Shown here piece by piece: positions 42,543 through 53,606 of a DNA stretch of 64,000 bases. Source of the DNA: Rhodovulum steppense (lineage in GTDB: Bacteria > Pseudomonadota > Alphaproteobacteria > Rhodobacterales > Rhodobacteraceae); the NCBI RefSeq assembly GCF_004339675.1, contig NZ_SLVM01000003.1, positions 124,001-188,000 on the forward strand, written 5' to 3'. The notes under the pieces were generated by a model, which did not search any database, had not been told where the DNA came from, and was given only the letters and a program-made list of their open reading frames with translations. Numbering within the stretch: the stretch's first letter is position 1; each line of letters opens with the position of its first letter. Position numbers and translations under genes: made by a program.

Positions 42543-44168
42543 ATGAAAAAGACGCTTGCCACAAGCCTCCTTGCGCTGGGAACGGCCTTCGGCCCGGTTC
42601 AGGCGCAGGATTTCCTGGATGCCAAGCAGGGCGGCGCGATGATCGTCACCTACAAGGACGACGTCTCCACCCTTGATCCGGCCATCGGCTATGACTGGCA
42701 GAACTGGTCGATGATAAAGTCGCTGTTCGACGGGCTGATGGATTACGAGCCCGGCACCACCGAACTGAAAAAGGACCTGGCCGAGGATTACACCATCTCG
42801 GATGACGGGATGACCTATACCTTCACGCTGCGCCAGGGCGTCAAGTTCCACAATGGCCGCGAGATGACGGCCGAGGACGTGAAATATTCGCTCGACCGGG
42901 TGACCAATCCCGCGACGCAAAGCCCCGGCGCCGGGTTCTTCGGCTCGATCGCGGGTTATGACGCGATGGCCGCGGGCGAGGCCGACAGCCTGTCGGGCGT
43001 GACCGTGATCGACCCCTATACCGTGGAAATCAGGCTGTCGCGGCCCGATGCCACCTTCCTGCATGTGATGGCGATCAACTTCTCGTCCATCGTGCCGAAA
43101 GAGGTGGTCGAGGAGTTCGGCGAGGATTTCGGCAAGAACCCGGTCGGCACCGGCGCCTTCTATCTTGAAAACTGGACGCTGGGCCAGTCGCTGACCTTCG
43201 CCCGCAATACCGAGTACTGGAACGAGGGGCTGCCCAAGCTCGACAAGATCACCTTCGAGATCGGGCTGGAACCCATCGTCGCCCTTCTGCGGCTGCAACA
43301 GGGGCAGGCCGATATCCCCGGCGACGGCATCCCGCCCGCCAAGTTCCTGGAGGTGACGCAGGATCCGGCCTTCAAGGATCTGGTGATCGAGGGCGGGCAG
43401 TTGCATACCGGCTACATCACCATGAACGTCAACATGGCGCCCTTCGACAACGTCAAGGTGCGCCAGGCGGTGAACATGGCGATCAACAAGGACCGCGCCG
43501 TGCGCATCATCAACGGCCGCGCGGTGCCCGCCAACCAGCCGCTGCCGCCCACGATGCCGGGCTATGCGCCCGATTACGAGGGCTATCCCTACGACCCCGA
43601 GGCCGCCAGGGCGCTGCTGGCCGAGGCGGGCTTCCCCGACGGCTTCTCGACCGAGATGTACGTCTTCAACACCGACCCGAACCCGCGCATCGCGCAAAGC
43701 TTCCAGCAGGATCTGGCGGCCATCGGCATCCGTGCGGAAATCCGCAGCCTCGCACAGGCCAACGTGATCGCCGCGGGCGGCGAGCCGGACCAGGCGCCGA
43801 TGATCTGGTCGGGCGGCATGGCCTGGATCGCCGACTTCCCCGACCCGTCCAACTTCTACGGGCCGATCCTGGGCTGCGACGGCGCGGTGCAGGGCGGCTG
43901 GAACTGGTCGTGGTACTGCAACGAGGACCTGGACGCCGCGGCCAATGCCGCCGACGCGATGACCGACCCCGCCGAGGCCGAGGCGCGCGAGGCCGCGTGG
44001 CGCGACATCTACCTCAAGATCATGGAGGATGCGCCCTGGGTGCCGGTGTTCAACGAACAGCGCTTCACCATGCGCTCGGCCCGTCTGGGCGGCCCCGACG
44101 CGATCTTCGTCGATCCGGTCCATGTGCCGGTGAACTACGACTTCGTGTATTCGACCGATGTGCAATAA
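42543..44168 (+). CDS. Dipeptide-type ABC transporter substrate-binding protein
   Basis: A 541-residue SBP_bac_5 protein with signal peptide (residues 1-21, ending PVQAQ). Typical features are VSTLDPAIGYDWQNWSMIKS, LRQGVKFHNGREMTAEDVKY, NPVGTGAFYLENW and a C-terminal domain with FNEQRFTMRSAR. It is exported to the periplasm and feeds the two permeases. Its last 11 bases overlap the formamidase gene, so the binding protein and the enzyme are coupled, which argues for an amide as ligand. Confidence 0.9.
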   Translation: MKKTLATSLLALGTAFGPVQAQDFLDAKQGGAMIVTYKDDVSTLDPAIGYDWQNWSMIKSLFDGLMDYEPGTTELKKDLAEDYTISDDGMTYTFTLRQGVKFHNGREMTAEDVKYSLDRVTNPATQSPGAGFFGSIAGYDAMAAGEADSLSGVTVIDPYTVEIRLSRPDATFLHVMAINFSSIVPKEVVEEFGEDFGKNPVGTGAFYLENWTLGQSLTFARNTEYWNEGLPKLDKITFEIGLEPIVALLRLQQGQADIPGDGIPPAKFLEVTQDPAFKDLVIEGGQLHTGYITMNVNMAPFDNVKVRQAVNMAINKDRAVRIINGRAVPANQPLPPTMPGYAPDYEGYPYDPEAARALLAEAGFPDGFSTEMYVFNTDPNPRIAQSFQQDLAAIGIRAEIRSLAQANVIAAGGEPDQAPMIWSGGMAWIADFPDPSNFYGPILGCDGAVQGGWNWSWYCNEDLDAAANAADAMTDPAEAEAREAAWRDIYLKIMEDAPWVPVFNEQRFTMRSARLGGPDAIFVDPVHVPVNYDFVYSTDVQ

Positions 44169-45098
44169 CTGCAATCACACGATCCACGGTCGTCATCATC
44201 ATTTCGGGTGGGATCGGTCGATCCCCCCCGTCGCCACCGTGGCGCCCGGGGAATCGGTGCATTTCGAATGCGTCGATGCCTCGGGCGGGCAACTCGCGCA
44301 GGACAGCAGCGCCGCCGATCTGGCCAGCCTGTCCTTCGAGCGCGTCAACCCGGTCACCGGCCCCGTCCATGTGGACGGGGCCAGACCGGGCGACGTGCTG
44401 AAGATCACCATCGACGGCTTCACGCCGTCGGGCTGGGGCTGGACGGCGAACATCCCGGGCTTCGGCCTTCTGGCCGACCAGTTCCCCGAAGCGGCGCTGA
44501 ACATCTGGTCCTATGATGCCGACACGCTGGCCCCGGCGCTTTACTGCGACGTGGCGCGCGTGCCGCTCAAACCCTTTGCCGGCACCATCGGCCTTGCCCC
44601 AGCCGAGGCCGGGCATCATTCCGTGGTGCCGCCAAGGCGGATGGGCGGCAACCTGGACATCCGCGACCTTGCCGCGGGCACGACCCTTTACCTCCCCGTC
44701 GAGGTCGAGGGCGCGCTGTTTTCCATCGGCGACACCCATGCCGCCCAGGGCGATGGCGAGGTCTGCGGCACCGCGATCGAAAGCCCGATGAACGTCTCGC
44801 TCACGCTCGACCTCATCAAGGACCAGCCGCTGAAATTCCCGCGCTTCACCACGCCGGGGCCGGTGACGCGGCATCTGGATGCCCGGGGCTACGAGGTGAC
44901 GACCGGCATCGGCCCCGACCTGATGACCGGGGCGCGCGACGCGCTGGCGGCCATGGTCGACCTGATCTGCGCGCAGCACAAGCTGTCGCCGGTTCAGGCC
45001 TACATGCTGTGCTCGGTCTGCGGCGATCTGCGCATCTCCGAGATCGTGGACATGCCGAACTGGGTCGTCTCGTTCTACCTGCCGCGGATCGTCTTCGA

Positions 45099-45102
<4 letters not shown>
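44158..45102 (+). CDS. fmdA: Acetamidase/formamidase family amidase
   Basis: A 314-residue enzyme hydrolysing formamide or short amides to ammonia and the acid. The N-terminus MCNNCNHTIHGRHHHFGWDR is typical of FmdA-type proteins. Other landmarks are GARPGDVLKITIDGFTPSGW, PPRRMGGNLDIRDLAAGTTL, SIGDTHAAQGDGEVCGTAIE and the Cys-containing AYMLCSVCGDLRISEIVDMP. Starts within the end of the binding-protein gene (11-base overlap) and its stop overlaps the ATPase start (ATGA). Position under AmiC/AmiR supports amide use as nitrogen source. Confidence 0.87.
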
Positions 45103-46892
<1,790 letters not shown>

Positions 46893-46916
46893 CCGCCGCC
46901 CTTTCAGGAGACCCCC

Positions 46917-47606
46917 ATGAGCTGGAAGACCGCCTTTCGCTCCTTCTACTACGAAACCGCCGACGAGCCCGAGGATATCGTCCTGCCCCCCGCCGAAACG
47001 GCGCTTCTGGTGATCGACATCCAGAACACCTATCTCGAACCCAAGGACACGCCCGAGGAAAACACCCGCTGGCAGCCCTTCTTCGACCGGATGCGCGACG
47101 TGGTGATCCCGAACACCCGGCGCTTGCAGGACTGGGCGCGCGGGAACGGGATCGAGGTGATCCATGCCCGCATCGCCTGCCTGAAACAGGACGGGCGCGA
47201 CCGCTCGCTGTCCCAGAAGAAACCCGGCTTCAACTACCTGCTTCTGCCCAAGGACCGCGCCGACAGCCAGATCGTGGACGAGGTCGGCCCGCGGGCGGAC
47301 GAGATCGTGGTCACCAAGACCACCGACAGCGCGCTTACGGGGACCAACCTGCGGATGATCCTGCACAACATGGGCATCCGGCATGTGATCGTGGCGGGCA
47401 TCTTCACCGATCAATGCGTCAGTTCCAGCGTGCGCAGCCTGGCCGACGAAAGCTTCAACGTCGTGGTGGTCGAGGATTGCTGTGCCGCCGCAACCGACGA
47501 ATTGCACCGCCATGAACTCGCCGTCATCAACATGATCTACTGCCATGTCGTCAGCAGCGCCGAGGTCAGAGGCTTCCTTTTGCAGCAAGAGCCGGGCCGA
47601 TCCTGA
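46917..47606 (+). CDS. Isochorismatase-family cysteine hydrolase
   Basis: A 229-residue hydrolase with the catalytic triad pattern of the family: Asp in LLVIDIQNTYLEP, Lys in DEIVVTKTTDSALTGTNL and Cys in VAGIFTDQCVSSSVRSLAD. Family members cleave amides such as biuret, ureidoacrylate, nicotinamide and N-carbamoyl compounds. As the last gene of the AmiC/AmiR-controlled operon, 24 bases after the ATPase, an amide-like substrate is likely; biuret-type hydrolysis is one option. Start ATG 46917 has CAGGAG upstream. Confidence 0.87.
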   Translation: MSWKTAFRSFYYETADEPEDIVLPPAETALLVIDIQNTYLEPKDTPEENTRWQPFFDRMRDVVIPNTRRLQDWARGNGIEVIHARIACLKQDGRDRSLSQKKPGFNYLLLPKDRADSQIVDEVGPRADEIVVTKTTDSALTGTNLRMILHNMGIRHVIVAGIFTDQCVSSSVRSLADESFNVVVVEDCCAAATDELHRHELAVINMIYCHVVSSAEVRGFLLQQEPGRS

Positions 47607-47946
47607 ACGTGCCCGCCCGGAACATGCCACGAATGTCGGCGGTGCACGCGGGCGGCAGAAGAATAAGCAGGAGATCGAACAGCCCGTGTTTTCGACAAGA
47701 TGTCCGTGGGAGCACATTCCCGCGAAACAGGTGCTTTGCACCGCAAAATCCCCGGATAGAAAAGGTTTTTCATTCATTTCCATATTGCCCCTTGAAAAGC
47801 CCTTGCCGAGTAATCAGGTGTTGGGGGCTGCGTTCTTCTCTTTCGAACCTCTGCTTCCGTTCACCCGGCTCTCAGTTGATCGATACGGACTGACCGTGCC
47901 GGGCTGTCGCATTCTGCGGGCAGCACCTGAACAGGAGACCACGGAT
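47607..47946. other. Leader region of the cold-shock gene
   Basis: No gene. The middle (47690-47830) is less GC-rich than the surroundings and must hold the promoter, but no convincing -35/-10 pair was found. A long untranslated leader is usual for cspA-type genes. Confidence 0.5.
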
Positions 47947-48153
47947 ATGGCCAATGGCACCGTGAAATGGTTCAATTCCACTAAAGGCTTCGGCTTCATC
48001 GAGCCCGCGACGGGCGGCAAGGACGTTTTCGTCCACATCTCTGCGGTCGAGCGCGCTGGTCTTACCGGCCTCGACGACAATCAGAAGGTGACCTTCGACG
48101 TTGAGTCTGGCCGCGACGGCCGCGAAAGCGCGAGCAACCTCGCCCTCGTCTGA
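47947..48153 (+). CDS. cspA: Cold-shock protein CspA family
   Basis: A 68-residue single cold-shock domain. RNA-binding motifs RNP1 (KGFGFIEP) and RNP2 (VFVHISAVE) are intact, after the N-terminal NGTVKWFNSTKGF. It binds single-stranded RNA/DNA and acts as RNA chaperone. The ATG at 47947 follows AACAGGAGACCACGGAT. A perfect 28-base palindrome lies 62 bases after the stop. The frame is open far upstream but only this part is a cold-shock domain. Confidence 0.96.
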   Translation: MANGTVKWFNSTKGFGFIEPATGGKDVFVHISAVERAGLTGLDDNQKVTFDVESGRDGRESASNLALV

Positions 48154-48214
48154 GATCGGAGCGGCGAGGCGGCGACTCCGCTGCCTCCTGTCCATACAAG
48201 CCGAGCAAAACAAG

Positions 48215-48242
48215 GCGCCCTCCCGTTCGAACGGGAGGGCGC
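48215..48242 (+). terminator. Palindromic terminator of the cold-shock gene
   Basis: GCGCCCTCCCGTTC and its perfect reverse complement form a 28-base palindrome, giving a 12-bp stem with a 4-base loop (TTCG, a stable UUCG-type loop). No T run follows directly, only ATCGTTCC. Very stable 3' end. Confidence 0.75.
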
Positions 48243-48318
48243 AGATCGTTCCGGGAAGACCGGATCACGGCCGATGGTTCGACGGGCCGTCGCCTCTTTT
48301 GGGCAAAGGACGAGGCAC

Positions 48319-48528
48319 ATGCGCACGAAAGACACCCTGTTCCGTTCGACATCGCAGGAAACCAAGGCGGACACCACGGCACGCGTAGCCCGGGAAATCA
48401 TCCAATCCGAGGCCGAGGAACGCCAGAAGAAGACGGCCGCCCAGAGAGCTGCCCGCCTTGAGAGGGAAGCCGTGGACCGGGGTCTGGCCGAACCCCGCAA
48501 ATCCAGCGCAGCCGCGCCAAAGCCGTGA
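48319..48528 (+). CDS. Small hydrophilic helical protein downstream of cspA
   Basis: A 69-residue, highly charged, helical protein (ARVAREIIQSEAEERQKKTA, LEREAVDRGLAEPRK) without signal or membrane segment. The start at 48319 follows AAAGGACGAGGCAC; the frame opens 15 codons earlier without such a site. It is reminiscent of small alphaproteobacterial proteins found after cold-shock genes, from memory. No function can be given. The terminator palindrome separates it from cspA. Confidence 0.65.
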   Translation: MRTKDTLFRSTSQETKADTTARVAREIIQSEAEERQKKTAAQRAARLEREAVDRGLAEPRKSSAAAPKP

Positions 48529-48751
48529 AGTCCGACCTGCGGCTTGTTCGGGCTGCAATCGGCGTCCGCCTGCACCTTTCCTGACCCCTTGCGTCGGCCG
48601 GGCCTGCCCCGTTTCGGAACAGGCGATGTTTCCGGGTCAGGCGCCGTCCCGCGAAGAACGCGCGGCGGCGCGGGCTATCGGGGGGCCGACTGGGCCTGTA
48701 TGGTGACAATATGCAGAATGACCCATCGCCTCCTCGTTCCGGGCACGCGGC

Positions 48752-49564
48752 ATGCTGATACGCATCGGGTGCCGCCTGGATTTCGTGTTCTCGCAGCCGA
48801 CGCCAATGATTGCGATGCTGAATGTGCATTGCGCGCGGTTCGACGACCTGGAACGCGCCGACAACCTCGTGACCTCGCCCAGCGTGCCGCTGGAAAGTTA
48901 CAGGGACGGCTTTGGCAACTGGTGCACGCGGCTGGTGGCGCCGGTCGGCGAGTTCACCCTGTCGACCGACGGCCTCTTCCGCGATTCGGGCCTGCCCGAT
49001 CCCGTCTCGCAGGACGCGGGGCAGCACGCGGTCCAGGACCTGCCGGTCGAGACACTCGTCTTCCTGCTGGGCAGCCGCTACTGCGATACCGACCTCCTGT
49101 CCGAGCAGGCATGGCAGTTGTTCGGGAGAACGCCCCCGGGGTGGGCGCGGGTGCAGGCGGTCTGCGATTTCGTGCACGACCATGTGACGTTCGATTACAT
49201 GAAGGCGAACGCGACCCGGACCTCCTCGCAGACCCTCGCCCAGGGACAAGGCGTTTGCCGCGACTTCGCCCATCTCGCCATCGCACTCTGCCGCTGCCTG
49301 AACATCCCCGCCCGGTACTGCACCGGCTATCTCAGCGATGTCGGAGAACCCGAACCCCATCCGCCCGGGGATTTCGCGGCCTGGATAGAGGTGTTCCTGG
49401 ACGGCCGGTGGTGGGTTTTCGACCCCCGCAACAACGCCCGGCGGACCGCCAGGATTCTCGTCGCGCGCGGCCGGGACGCGGCCGATGTACCCCTGACCCA
49501 GACCTTCGGCCCAAACATGCTGACGGATTTCCGCGTCTGGGCGGACGAGATCAGGACCGCTTGA
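48752..49564 (+). CDS. Transglutaminase-like protein with altered catalytic His
   Basis: A 270-residue transglutaminase-like protein. An N-terminal beta domain is followed by the papain-like core: the nucleophile Cys169 lies in GQGVCRDFAHLAIALCRCLN and IPARYCTGYLSD follows. The usual His-Ala-Trp is replaced by Ala209-Ala-Trp in DFAAWIEVFLDGRWWVFDPR, while the Asp of FDPRNN is kept. I recall a subfamily with this change; such proteins may be cross-linkers, proteases or have lost catalysis. No signal peptide. Lone gene; the next 470 bases are non-coding. Confidence 0.82.
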   Translation: MLIRIGCRLDFVFSQPTPMIAMLNVHCARFDDLERADNLVTSPSVPLESYRDGFGNWCTRLVAPVGEFTLSTDGLFRDSGLPDPVSQDAGQHAVQDLPVETLVFLLGSRYCDTDLLSEQAWQLFGRTPPGWARVQAVCDFVHDHVTFDYMKANATRTSSQTLAQGQGVCRDFAHLAIALCRCLNIPARYCTGYLSDVGEPEPHPPGDFAAWIEVFLDGRWWVFDPRNNARRTARILVARGRDAADVPLTQTFGPNMLTDFRVWADEIRTA

Positions 49565-49886
49565 CGGCCCTCTGGCGACAGCGGGATCTCGTCGGATTTT
49601 CCGAACGGCCCGCCATCTCGGCCATGCCTTGCGCACGCGCGCATCGTGGGGAGCCTGGTCGATCTGCATCAAGCGGAGTTTCGGCCCCCACCCCCCGCAT
49701 GACCGTCGCGCACGGGTCCGACGAAATCGGGTGAACGACCCCGGCCTGCCTGTCCGAAAGGCTGCCAGACCGTCAATTTGCTTCGTATTACTAACCTAAA
49801 AGCGGAACTAGAGGGCTGCTTCCTTGACACCGCACCCGGAGATTGCGAAGGTGTTTCGATTGAATGTCATGGAATGGCAGAAAGAT

Positions 49887-49901
49887 GCAGATGGAATCTG
49901 C
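49887..49901. promoter_or_regulatory. Palindrome upstream of the TRAP operon (site 1)
   Basis: GCAGAT-GGA-ATCTGC, a perfect 6-bp inverted repeat, 134-148 bases before the TRAP binding-protein start. Operator-like by symmetry and position. Confidence 0.4.
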
Positions 49902-49926
49902 GGCCTTCCAGCCAGGTTCGCAGGCA

Positions 49927-49944
49927 GCAAATCATTTGATTTGC
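49927..49944. promoter_or_regulatory. Palindrome upstream of the TRAP operon (site 2)
   Basis: GCAAATCA-TT-TGATTTGC, a perfect palindrome of 18 bases in an AT-rich pocket, 91-108 bases before the TRAP binding-protein start. A strong candidate operator for a dimeric repressor; the regulator is not in view. Confidence 0.5.
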
Positions 49945-50034
49945 CTAAGCATATGGGCAGCCGTCGCCCGGCAGAACCACCCGACGGTTCGGGCCGCATC
50001 CGGCCCGTACGAAGGCAACCAGAGGAGAGATCCG

Positions 50035-51057
50035 ATGAGAAAGTTTCACCGCCTTGTGGCGACCACGGCGCTTGGAGTCGCGCTGACGGCGACGGCCGCG
50101 CAGGCCGATACCTGGCGCTATGCGTTCGAAGAGGCCATGGACGAGGTGCAGGGCATCTTTGCCCAGAAGTTCAAGGCGGAGGTCGAGGCCAATTCCGACC
50201 ACGAGATCCAGCTTTTCCCCTATGGCACGCTGGGCGAATCCGCCGACACCATGGAACAGGCGCAGGCCGGCATCCTGCATTTCGTGGACCAGTCCCCCGG
50301 TTTCACCGGCTCGCTCATCCCCGAGGCGCAGGTGTTCTTCGTGCCCTACCTGCTGCCGACCGATACCGAGACGCTGGCCAGTTTCTTCCGCAATTCCGAG
50401 GCGATCAACGGGATGTTCCCCGAGCTTTACGCCGAGCAGGGGCTGGAGCTTCTGACCATGTTCCCCGAGGGCGAGGTGGCGATCACCACCAAGGGGCCGT
50501 TCACGTCGCCCGAGGAGCTGAATGAGGTCAAGGTGCGCACCATGACCAACCCGCTGCTGGTGGAAAGCTACAAGGCCTTCGGCGCGACGCCCACGCCCCT
50601 GCCCTGGGGCGAGGTCTATGGCGCGTTGCAGACCAACATCATCCAGGGCCAGGAAAACCCGATGTTCTTCATCGAGTCGACCAAGATGTACGAGGTCACC
50701 GACCACGTCACGATGATCGGCCACAACAACTTCACTACCGCGGTCATGGCCAACAAGGACTTCTTCGACGGGCTGTCGGAGGAGGATCAGCAGGTGATCC
50801 GCAACGCCATCGACGTGGCCTTCGACCACATCATCGACTATCAGGACGGGCTGCACGAGGCCTCGATCGAGAAGATCAGGGCGGCCAAGCCCTCGATGAC
50901 CTTCACCACGCTGACCGAGGAACAGCGCGCGCCCTTCAAGGAGGCCGCCCGGGAGGTCGAGGCGCGGTTCATCCAGATGACGGGCGAGCGTGGGCAGGCG
51001 ATCCTCGAACAGATGAAAGAGGACCTCGCCGCGGCGCAGGAGGCGTCCTCGAGCTGA
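50035..51057 (+). CDS. dctP: TRAP transporter substrate-binding protein (DctP family)
   Basis: A 340-residue periplasmic binding protein with signal peptide (residues 1-24, ending TAAQAD). DctP features: [40 protein letters not shown], and the conserved arginine segment [13 protein letters not shown] before the [20 protein letters not shown] helix. The start has AGAGGAGAGATCCG upstream. The operon SBP-small permease-large permease-UspA is the layout of the ectoine/hydroxyectoine TRAP system TeaABCD of Halomonas, so a compatible solute is possible; the ligand cannot be read from sequence with confidence. Confidence 0.9.
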   Translation: MRKFHRLVATTALGVALTATAAQADTWRYAFEEAMDEVQGIFAQKFKAEVEANSDHEIQLFPYGTLGESADTMEQAQAGILHFVDQSPGFTGSLIPEAQVFFVPYLLPTDTETLASFFRNSEAINGMFPELYAEQGLELLTMFPEGEVAITTKGPFTSPEELNEVKVRTMTNPLLVESYKAFGATPTPLPWGEVYGALQTNIIQGQENPMFFIESTKMYEVTDHVTMIGHNNFTTAVMANKDFFDGLSEEDQQVIRNAIDVAFDHIIDYQDGLHEASIEKIRAAKPSMTFTTLTEEQRAPFKEAAREVEARFIQMTGERGQAILEQMKEDLAAAQEASSS

Positions 51058-51068
51058 TGACGGCCCCT

Positions 51069-51102
51069 GGCGGGCGCCCCCAGCTTGGGCGCCCGCCTTT
51101 TT
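51069..51102 (+). terminator. Terminator between TRAP binding protein and permeases
   Basis: GGCGGGCGCCC-CCAGCTT-GGGCGCCCGCC followed by five T: an 11-bp stem with T tract, 11 bases after the dctP stop. It would end most transcripts after the binding-protein gene and give it excess over the permeases. Confidence 0.85.
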
Positions 51103-51127
51103 CGCGCCCCTTCGAAGGATAACGGCC

Positions 51128-51754
51128 TTGCCGGACAGCCCGTCCCCGCAGCCCCGTCCCCACACCGATCCCGCAGCGCCGGACAGCGCGGCCGAAACCG
51201 CCTATGTCTCGACCCTGCCGGGGGTGCTGGGCAGGCTGGATATGGCCATCGCGCGGCTGGAATCGGTGCTGCTGGCGGGCGGGGTCCTGCTGATGGCGCT
51301 GAACACCATCGCCAATGTGGTCGGGCGCTATGTCTTTCAAAGCTCGTTGTTCTTTTCCGAGGAACTGAACCGCATCCTGATCATCGTGATCACCTTCGCG
51401 GGCATCAGCTATGCGGCGCGGCAGGGGCGCCATATCCGCATGACGGCGATCTACGACATGCTGCCGGGTCGCGCGCGCAAGGCACTGATGATCGGGATCG
51501 CGCTGGTCACGGCGGCGTTCATGTTCCTGCTGTGCTGGTATTCGCTGCAATACCTGCTGACCCAGGCGGGGCGCGGCCGCGTATTGCCTGCGCTGCAAAT
51601 CCCGGTCTGGACGACGCTGATCATCGTGCCCATCGGGTTCTTCATGACCGGGCTGCAATACCTGCTGACCGCCATCAAGAACGTCATTTCCAGGGATATC
51701 TACCTCTCGACCGCCGTGCTCGAAGGGTATGAAGACGACGAGATGGAGGTCTGA
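51128..51754 (+). CDS. dctQ: TRAP transporter small permease (DctQ family)
   Basis: A 208-residue membrane protein with four helices, longer than the usual 160-180 residues because of a Pro/Ala-rich N-terminal tail of about 35 residues. Family features are [40 protein letters not shown] and the last helix near [14 protein letters not shown]. The start is TTG at 51128 with GAAGGA eight bases upstream. Three bases separate it from the large permease. C-terminus is acidic ([10 protein letters not shown]). Confidence 0.88.
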   Translation: MPDSPSPQPRPHTDPAAPDSAAETAYVSTLPGVLGRLDMAIARLESVLLAGGVLLMALNTIANVVGRYVFQSSLFFSEELNRILIIVITFAGISYAARQGRHIRMTAIYDMLPGRARKALMIGIALVTAAFMFLLCWYSLQYLLTQAGRGRVLPALQIPVWTTLIIVPIGFFMTGLQYLLTAIKNVISRDIYLSTAVLEGYEDDEMEV

Positions 51755-51757
51755 GCC

Positions 51758-53044
51758 ATGGGCATCACGATCTTTTCCATCATGGTCGTCCTGCTGCTGC
51801 TGGGCTTTCCCATGATGATCCCGCTCATCATCGGCGCCTTCGTGGGGTTCGTCACGCTGTTCGGCGGCCTTTCCCAGCTGGAAACCATGATCCAGCAGAT
51901 GATGGCGGGGATCAGGCCCGCCTCGCTGATCGCGGTGCCGATGTTCATCTTCGCCGCCGACATCATGACGCGCGGCCAGTCGGCGGGGCGGCTGATCGAC
52001 ATGGTGATGGCCTTCGTCGGTCACCTGAGGGGCGGGCTGGCGATTTCCACCGCCAGCGCCTGCACCATGTTCGGCGCGGTCTCGGGGTCCACGCAGGCGA
52101 CCGTGGTGGCCATCGGCGGGCCGCTCAGGCCGCGGATGCAGAAGGCGGGCTATGGCGACAGCTTCATCCTGGCGCTGATCGTGAACGCCTCCGACATCGC
52201 CTTTCTGATCCCGCCCTCCATCGGGATGATCATCTATGGCGTGGTGTCGAACACCTCGATTGCCGAACTGTTCATCGCGGGGATCGGGCCGGGGCTGCTG
52301 ATCCTGGTGCTGTTCTCGATCTATTCCTGGATCTACGCGGTGCGCAACGACGTGCCGACCGAGGAACGGGCCGACTGGGGCACACGCCTGCGCGCGGTGC
52401 GCGGCGCGCTCTGGCCGCTGGGCTTTCCGGCGATCATCATCGGCGGCATCTATGGCGGCATCTTCAGCCCGACCGAGGCGGCCGCGGCCTGCGTGCTTTA
52501 CGCGATCATCCTGGAAATGGTCGTGTTCCGCGAGCTTGACCTTGCCGGCCTCTACCGCACGGCCAAGTCCACCGGGCTGATCACCGCGGTCGTGTTCATC
52601 CTGGTCGCGGCGGGGGCGGCGTTTTCCTGGGTGATCTCGTTCGCGCAGATCCCGCAGGCGATCCTGTCGGGCGTCGGAATCGACGAGATGGGACAGATCG
52701 GCGTGCTGTTCGTCATCTCGATCGCCTTCTTCATCGGCTGCATGTTCGTCGATCCCATCGTGGTGATCCTGATCCTGGTGCCGATCTTCGCCCCGGTGGT
52801 CAGTTCGGTCGGGCTGGACCCGGTGCTGGTCGGCACGCTCATCGTGCTGCAGGTGGCCATCGGGTCGGCCACGCCGCCCTTTGGATGCGATATCTTCACC
52901 GCCATCGCGGTCTTCAAGCGGCCCTACTGGGAGGTGATCCGCGGCACGCCGCCCTTCATCGTGATCCTGCTTTGCGTGTCGGTCGCGCTGATCTTCTTCC
53001 CGCAGATCGCGCTGTTCCTGCGCGACCTCGCCTTCGACAAGTGA
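51758..53044 (+). CDS. dctM: TRAP transporter large permease (DctM family)
   Basis: A 428-residue membrane protein with about 12 helices, full family length. Landmarks are LGFPMMIPLIIGAFVGF, the hairpin IRPASLIAVPMFIFAADIM, ISTASACTMFGAVSGSTQAT, ASDIAFLIPPSIGMIIYGVV and the second-half mirror VDPIVVILILVPIFAPVVSS with IGSATPPFGCDIFTAIAVF. It is the sodium-coupled transport subunit. A UspA gene follows after 34 bases. Confidence 0.93.
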   Translation: MGITIFSIMVVLLLLGFPMMIPLIIGAFVGFVTLFGGLSQLETMIQQMMAGIRPASLIAVPMFIFAADIMTRGQSAGRLIDMVMAFVGHLRGGLAISTASACTMFGAVSGSTQATVVAIGGPLRPRMQKAGYGDSFILALIVNASDIAFLIPPSIGMIIYGVVSNTSIAELFIAGIGPGLLILVLFSIYSWIYAVRNDVPTEERADWGTRLRAVRGALWPLGFPAIIIGGIYGGIFSPTEAAAACVLYAIILEMVVFRELDLAGLYRTAKSTGLITAVVFILVAAGAAFSWVISFAQIPQAILSGVGIDEMGQIGVLFVISIAFFIGCMFVDPIVVILILVPIFAPVVSSVGLDPVLVGTLIVLQVAIGSATPPFGCDIFTAIAVFKRPYWEVIRGTPPFIVILLCVSVALIFFPQIALFLRDLAFDK

Positions 53045-53078
53045 CCGCGCCCGCAACGTCGCGACGAAAGGAGGACGC

Positions 53079-53516
53079 ATGTTCAAGTCCATTCTCGCCC
53101 CCTTCGACGGGTCGGAGAACGGCAAGCGCGCGCTGCAGAAGGCGGCAGAGCTTGCCCTGCTATGTCACGCGCCCTTGTCGATCCTGACGGTATACCGCCA
53201 TCACTCGATGCTCGAGGCGTCGCTGTCGATGGTGCGCAAGGACGAGCCGGGAAACCTGGACGACGTCATGCGCGGCCATGCAAGGGAGGTCGCCGAACTG
53301 GGCAAGCAGATCCTGCGCGAGGCCGGGGTCGAGGCGCCGCGCGCCTTCGTCAAATCGGGGCCGACCGCGCGAACCATCGTGCGTTTCGCCGCGGACCATG
53401 GCCACGATGTCATCGTGATCGGCAGCCGCGGCATGGGCTCGATCGAGGATTACCTTCTGGGCAGCGTGTCCCACAAGGTGACGGGCATGGCGCGCTGCCC
53501 GGTGCTGGTCGTCTGA
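53079..53516 (+). CDS. Universal stress protein (UspA family), TeaD-like position
   Basis: A 145-residue UspA-fold protein. ATP-binding features include FKSILAPFDGSENGKRALQK at the N-terminus and the C-terminal phosphate loop VIVIGSRGMGSIEDYLLGSV-SHKVTGMARCPVLVV (Gly-x2-Gly-x9-Ser type). The gene closes the TRAP operon, as TeaD does in the Halomonas ectoine system, where the Usp protein modulates uptake with ATP. Start has AAAGGAGGACGC upstream. Confidence 0.9.
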   Translation: MFKSILAPFDGSENGKRALQKAAELALLCHAPLSILTVYRHHSMLEASLSMVRKDEPGNLDDVMRGHAREVAELGKQILREAGVEAPRAFVKSGPTARTIVRFAADHGHDVIVIGSRGMGSIEDYLLGSVSHKVTGMARCPVLVV

Positions 53517-53606
53517 GTCCGGCACGACCCTCGGCGAGGATTGAGTTCCCGGTCGATCCGGCCGATAAGAAGACATTCGAGAAATCCGGCGGAAAGGCGA
53601 CCGCAC

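Larger units (their letters stand above)
49565..50034. other. Upstream region of the TRAP transporter operon
   Basis: No gene. The part from 49780 to 49960 is AT-richer than its surroundings and holds two palindromes, described separately, that look like operator sites. A regulator gene was not found nearby. Confidence 0.5.

Noticed and set aside
47792-47816. TTGAAA and TAATCA as cspA promoter
   Set aside because: The spacer is only 13 bases, too short for a normal sigma-70-type promoter.
50969-53125. 718-codon open frame on the minus strand
   Set aside because: Antisense to the TRAP permease genes; repeats of His, Asp, Arg and Gln reflect the reverse reading of hydrophobic codons.
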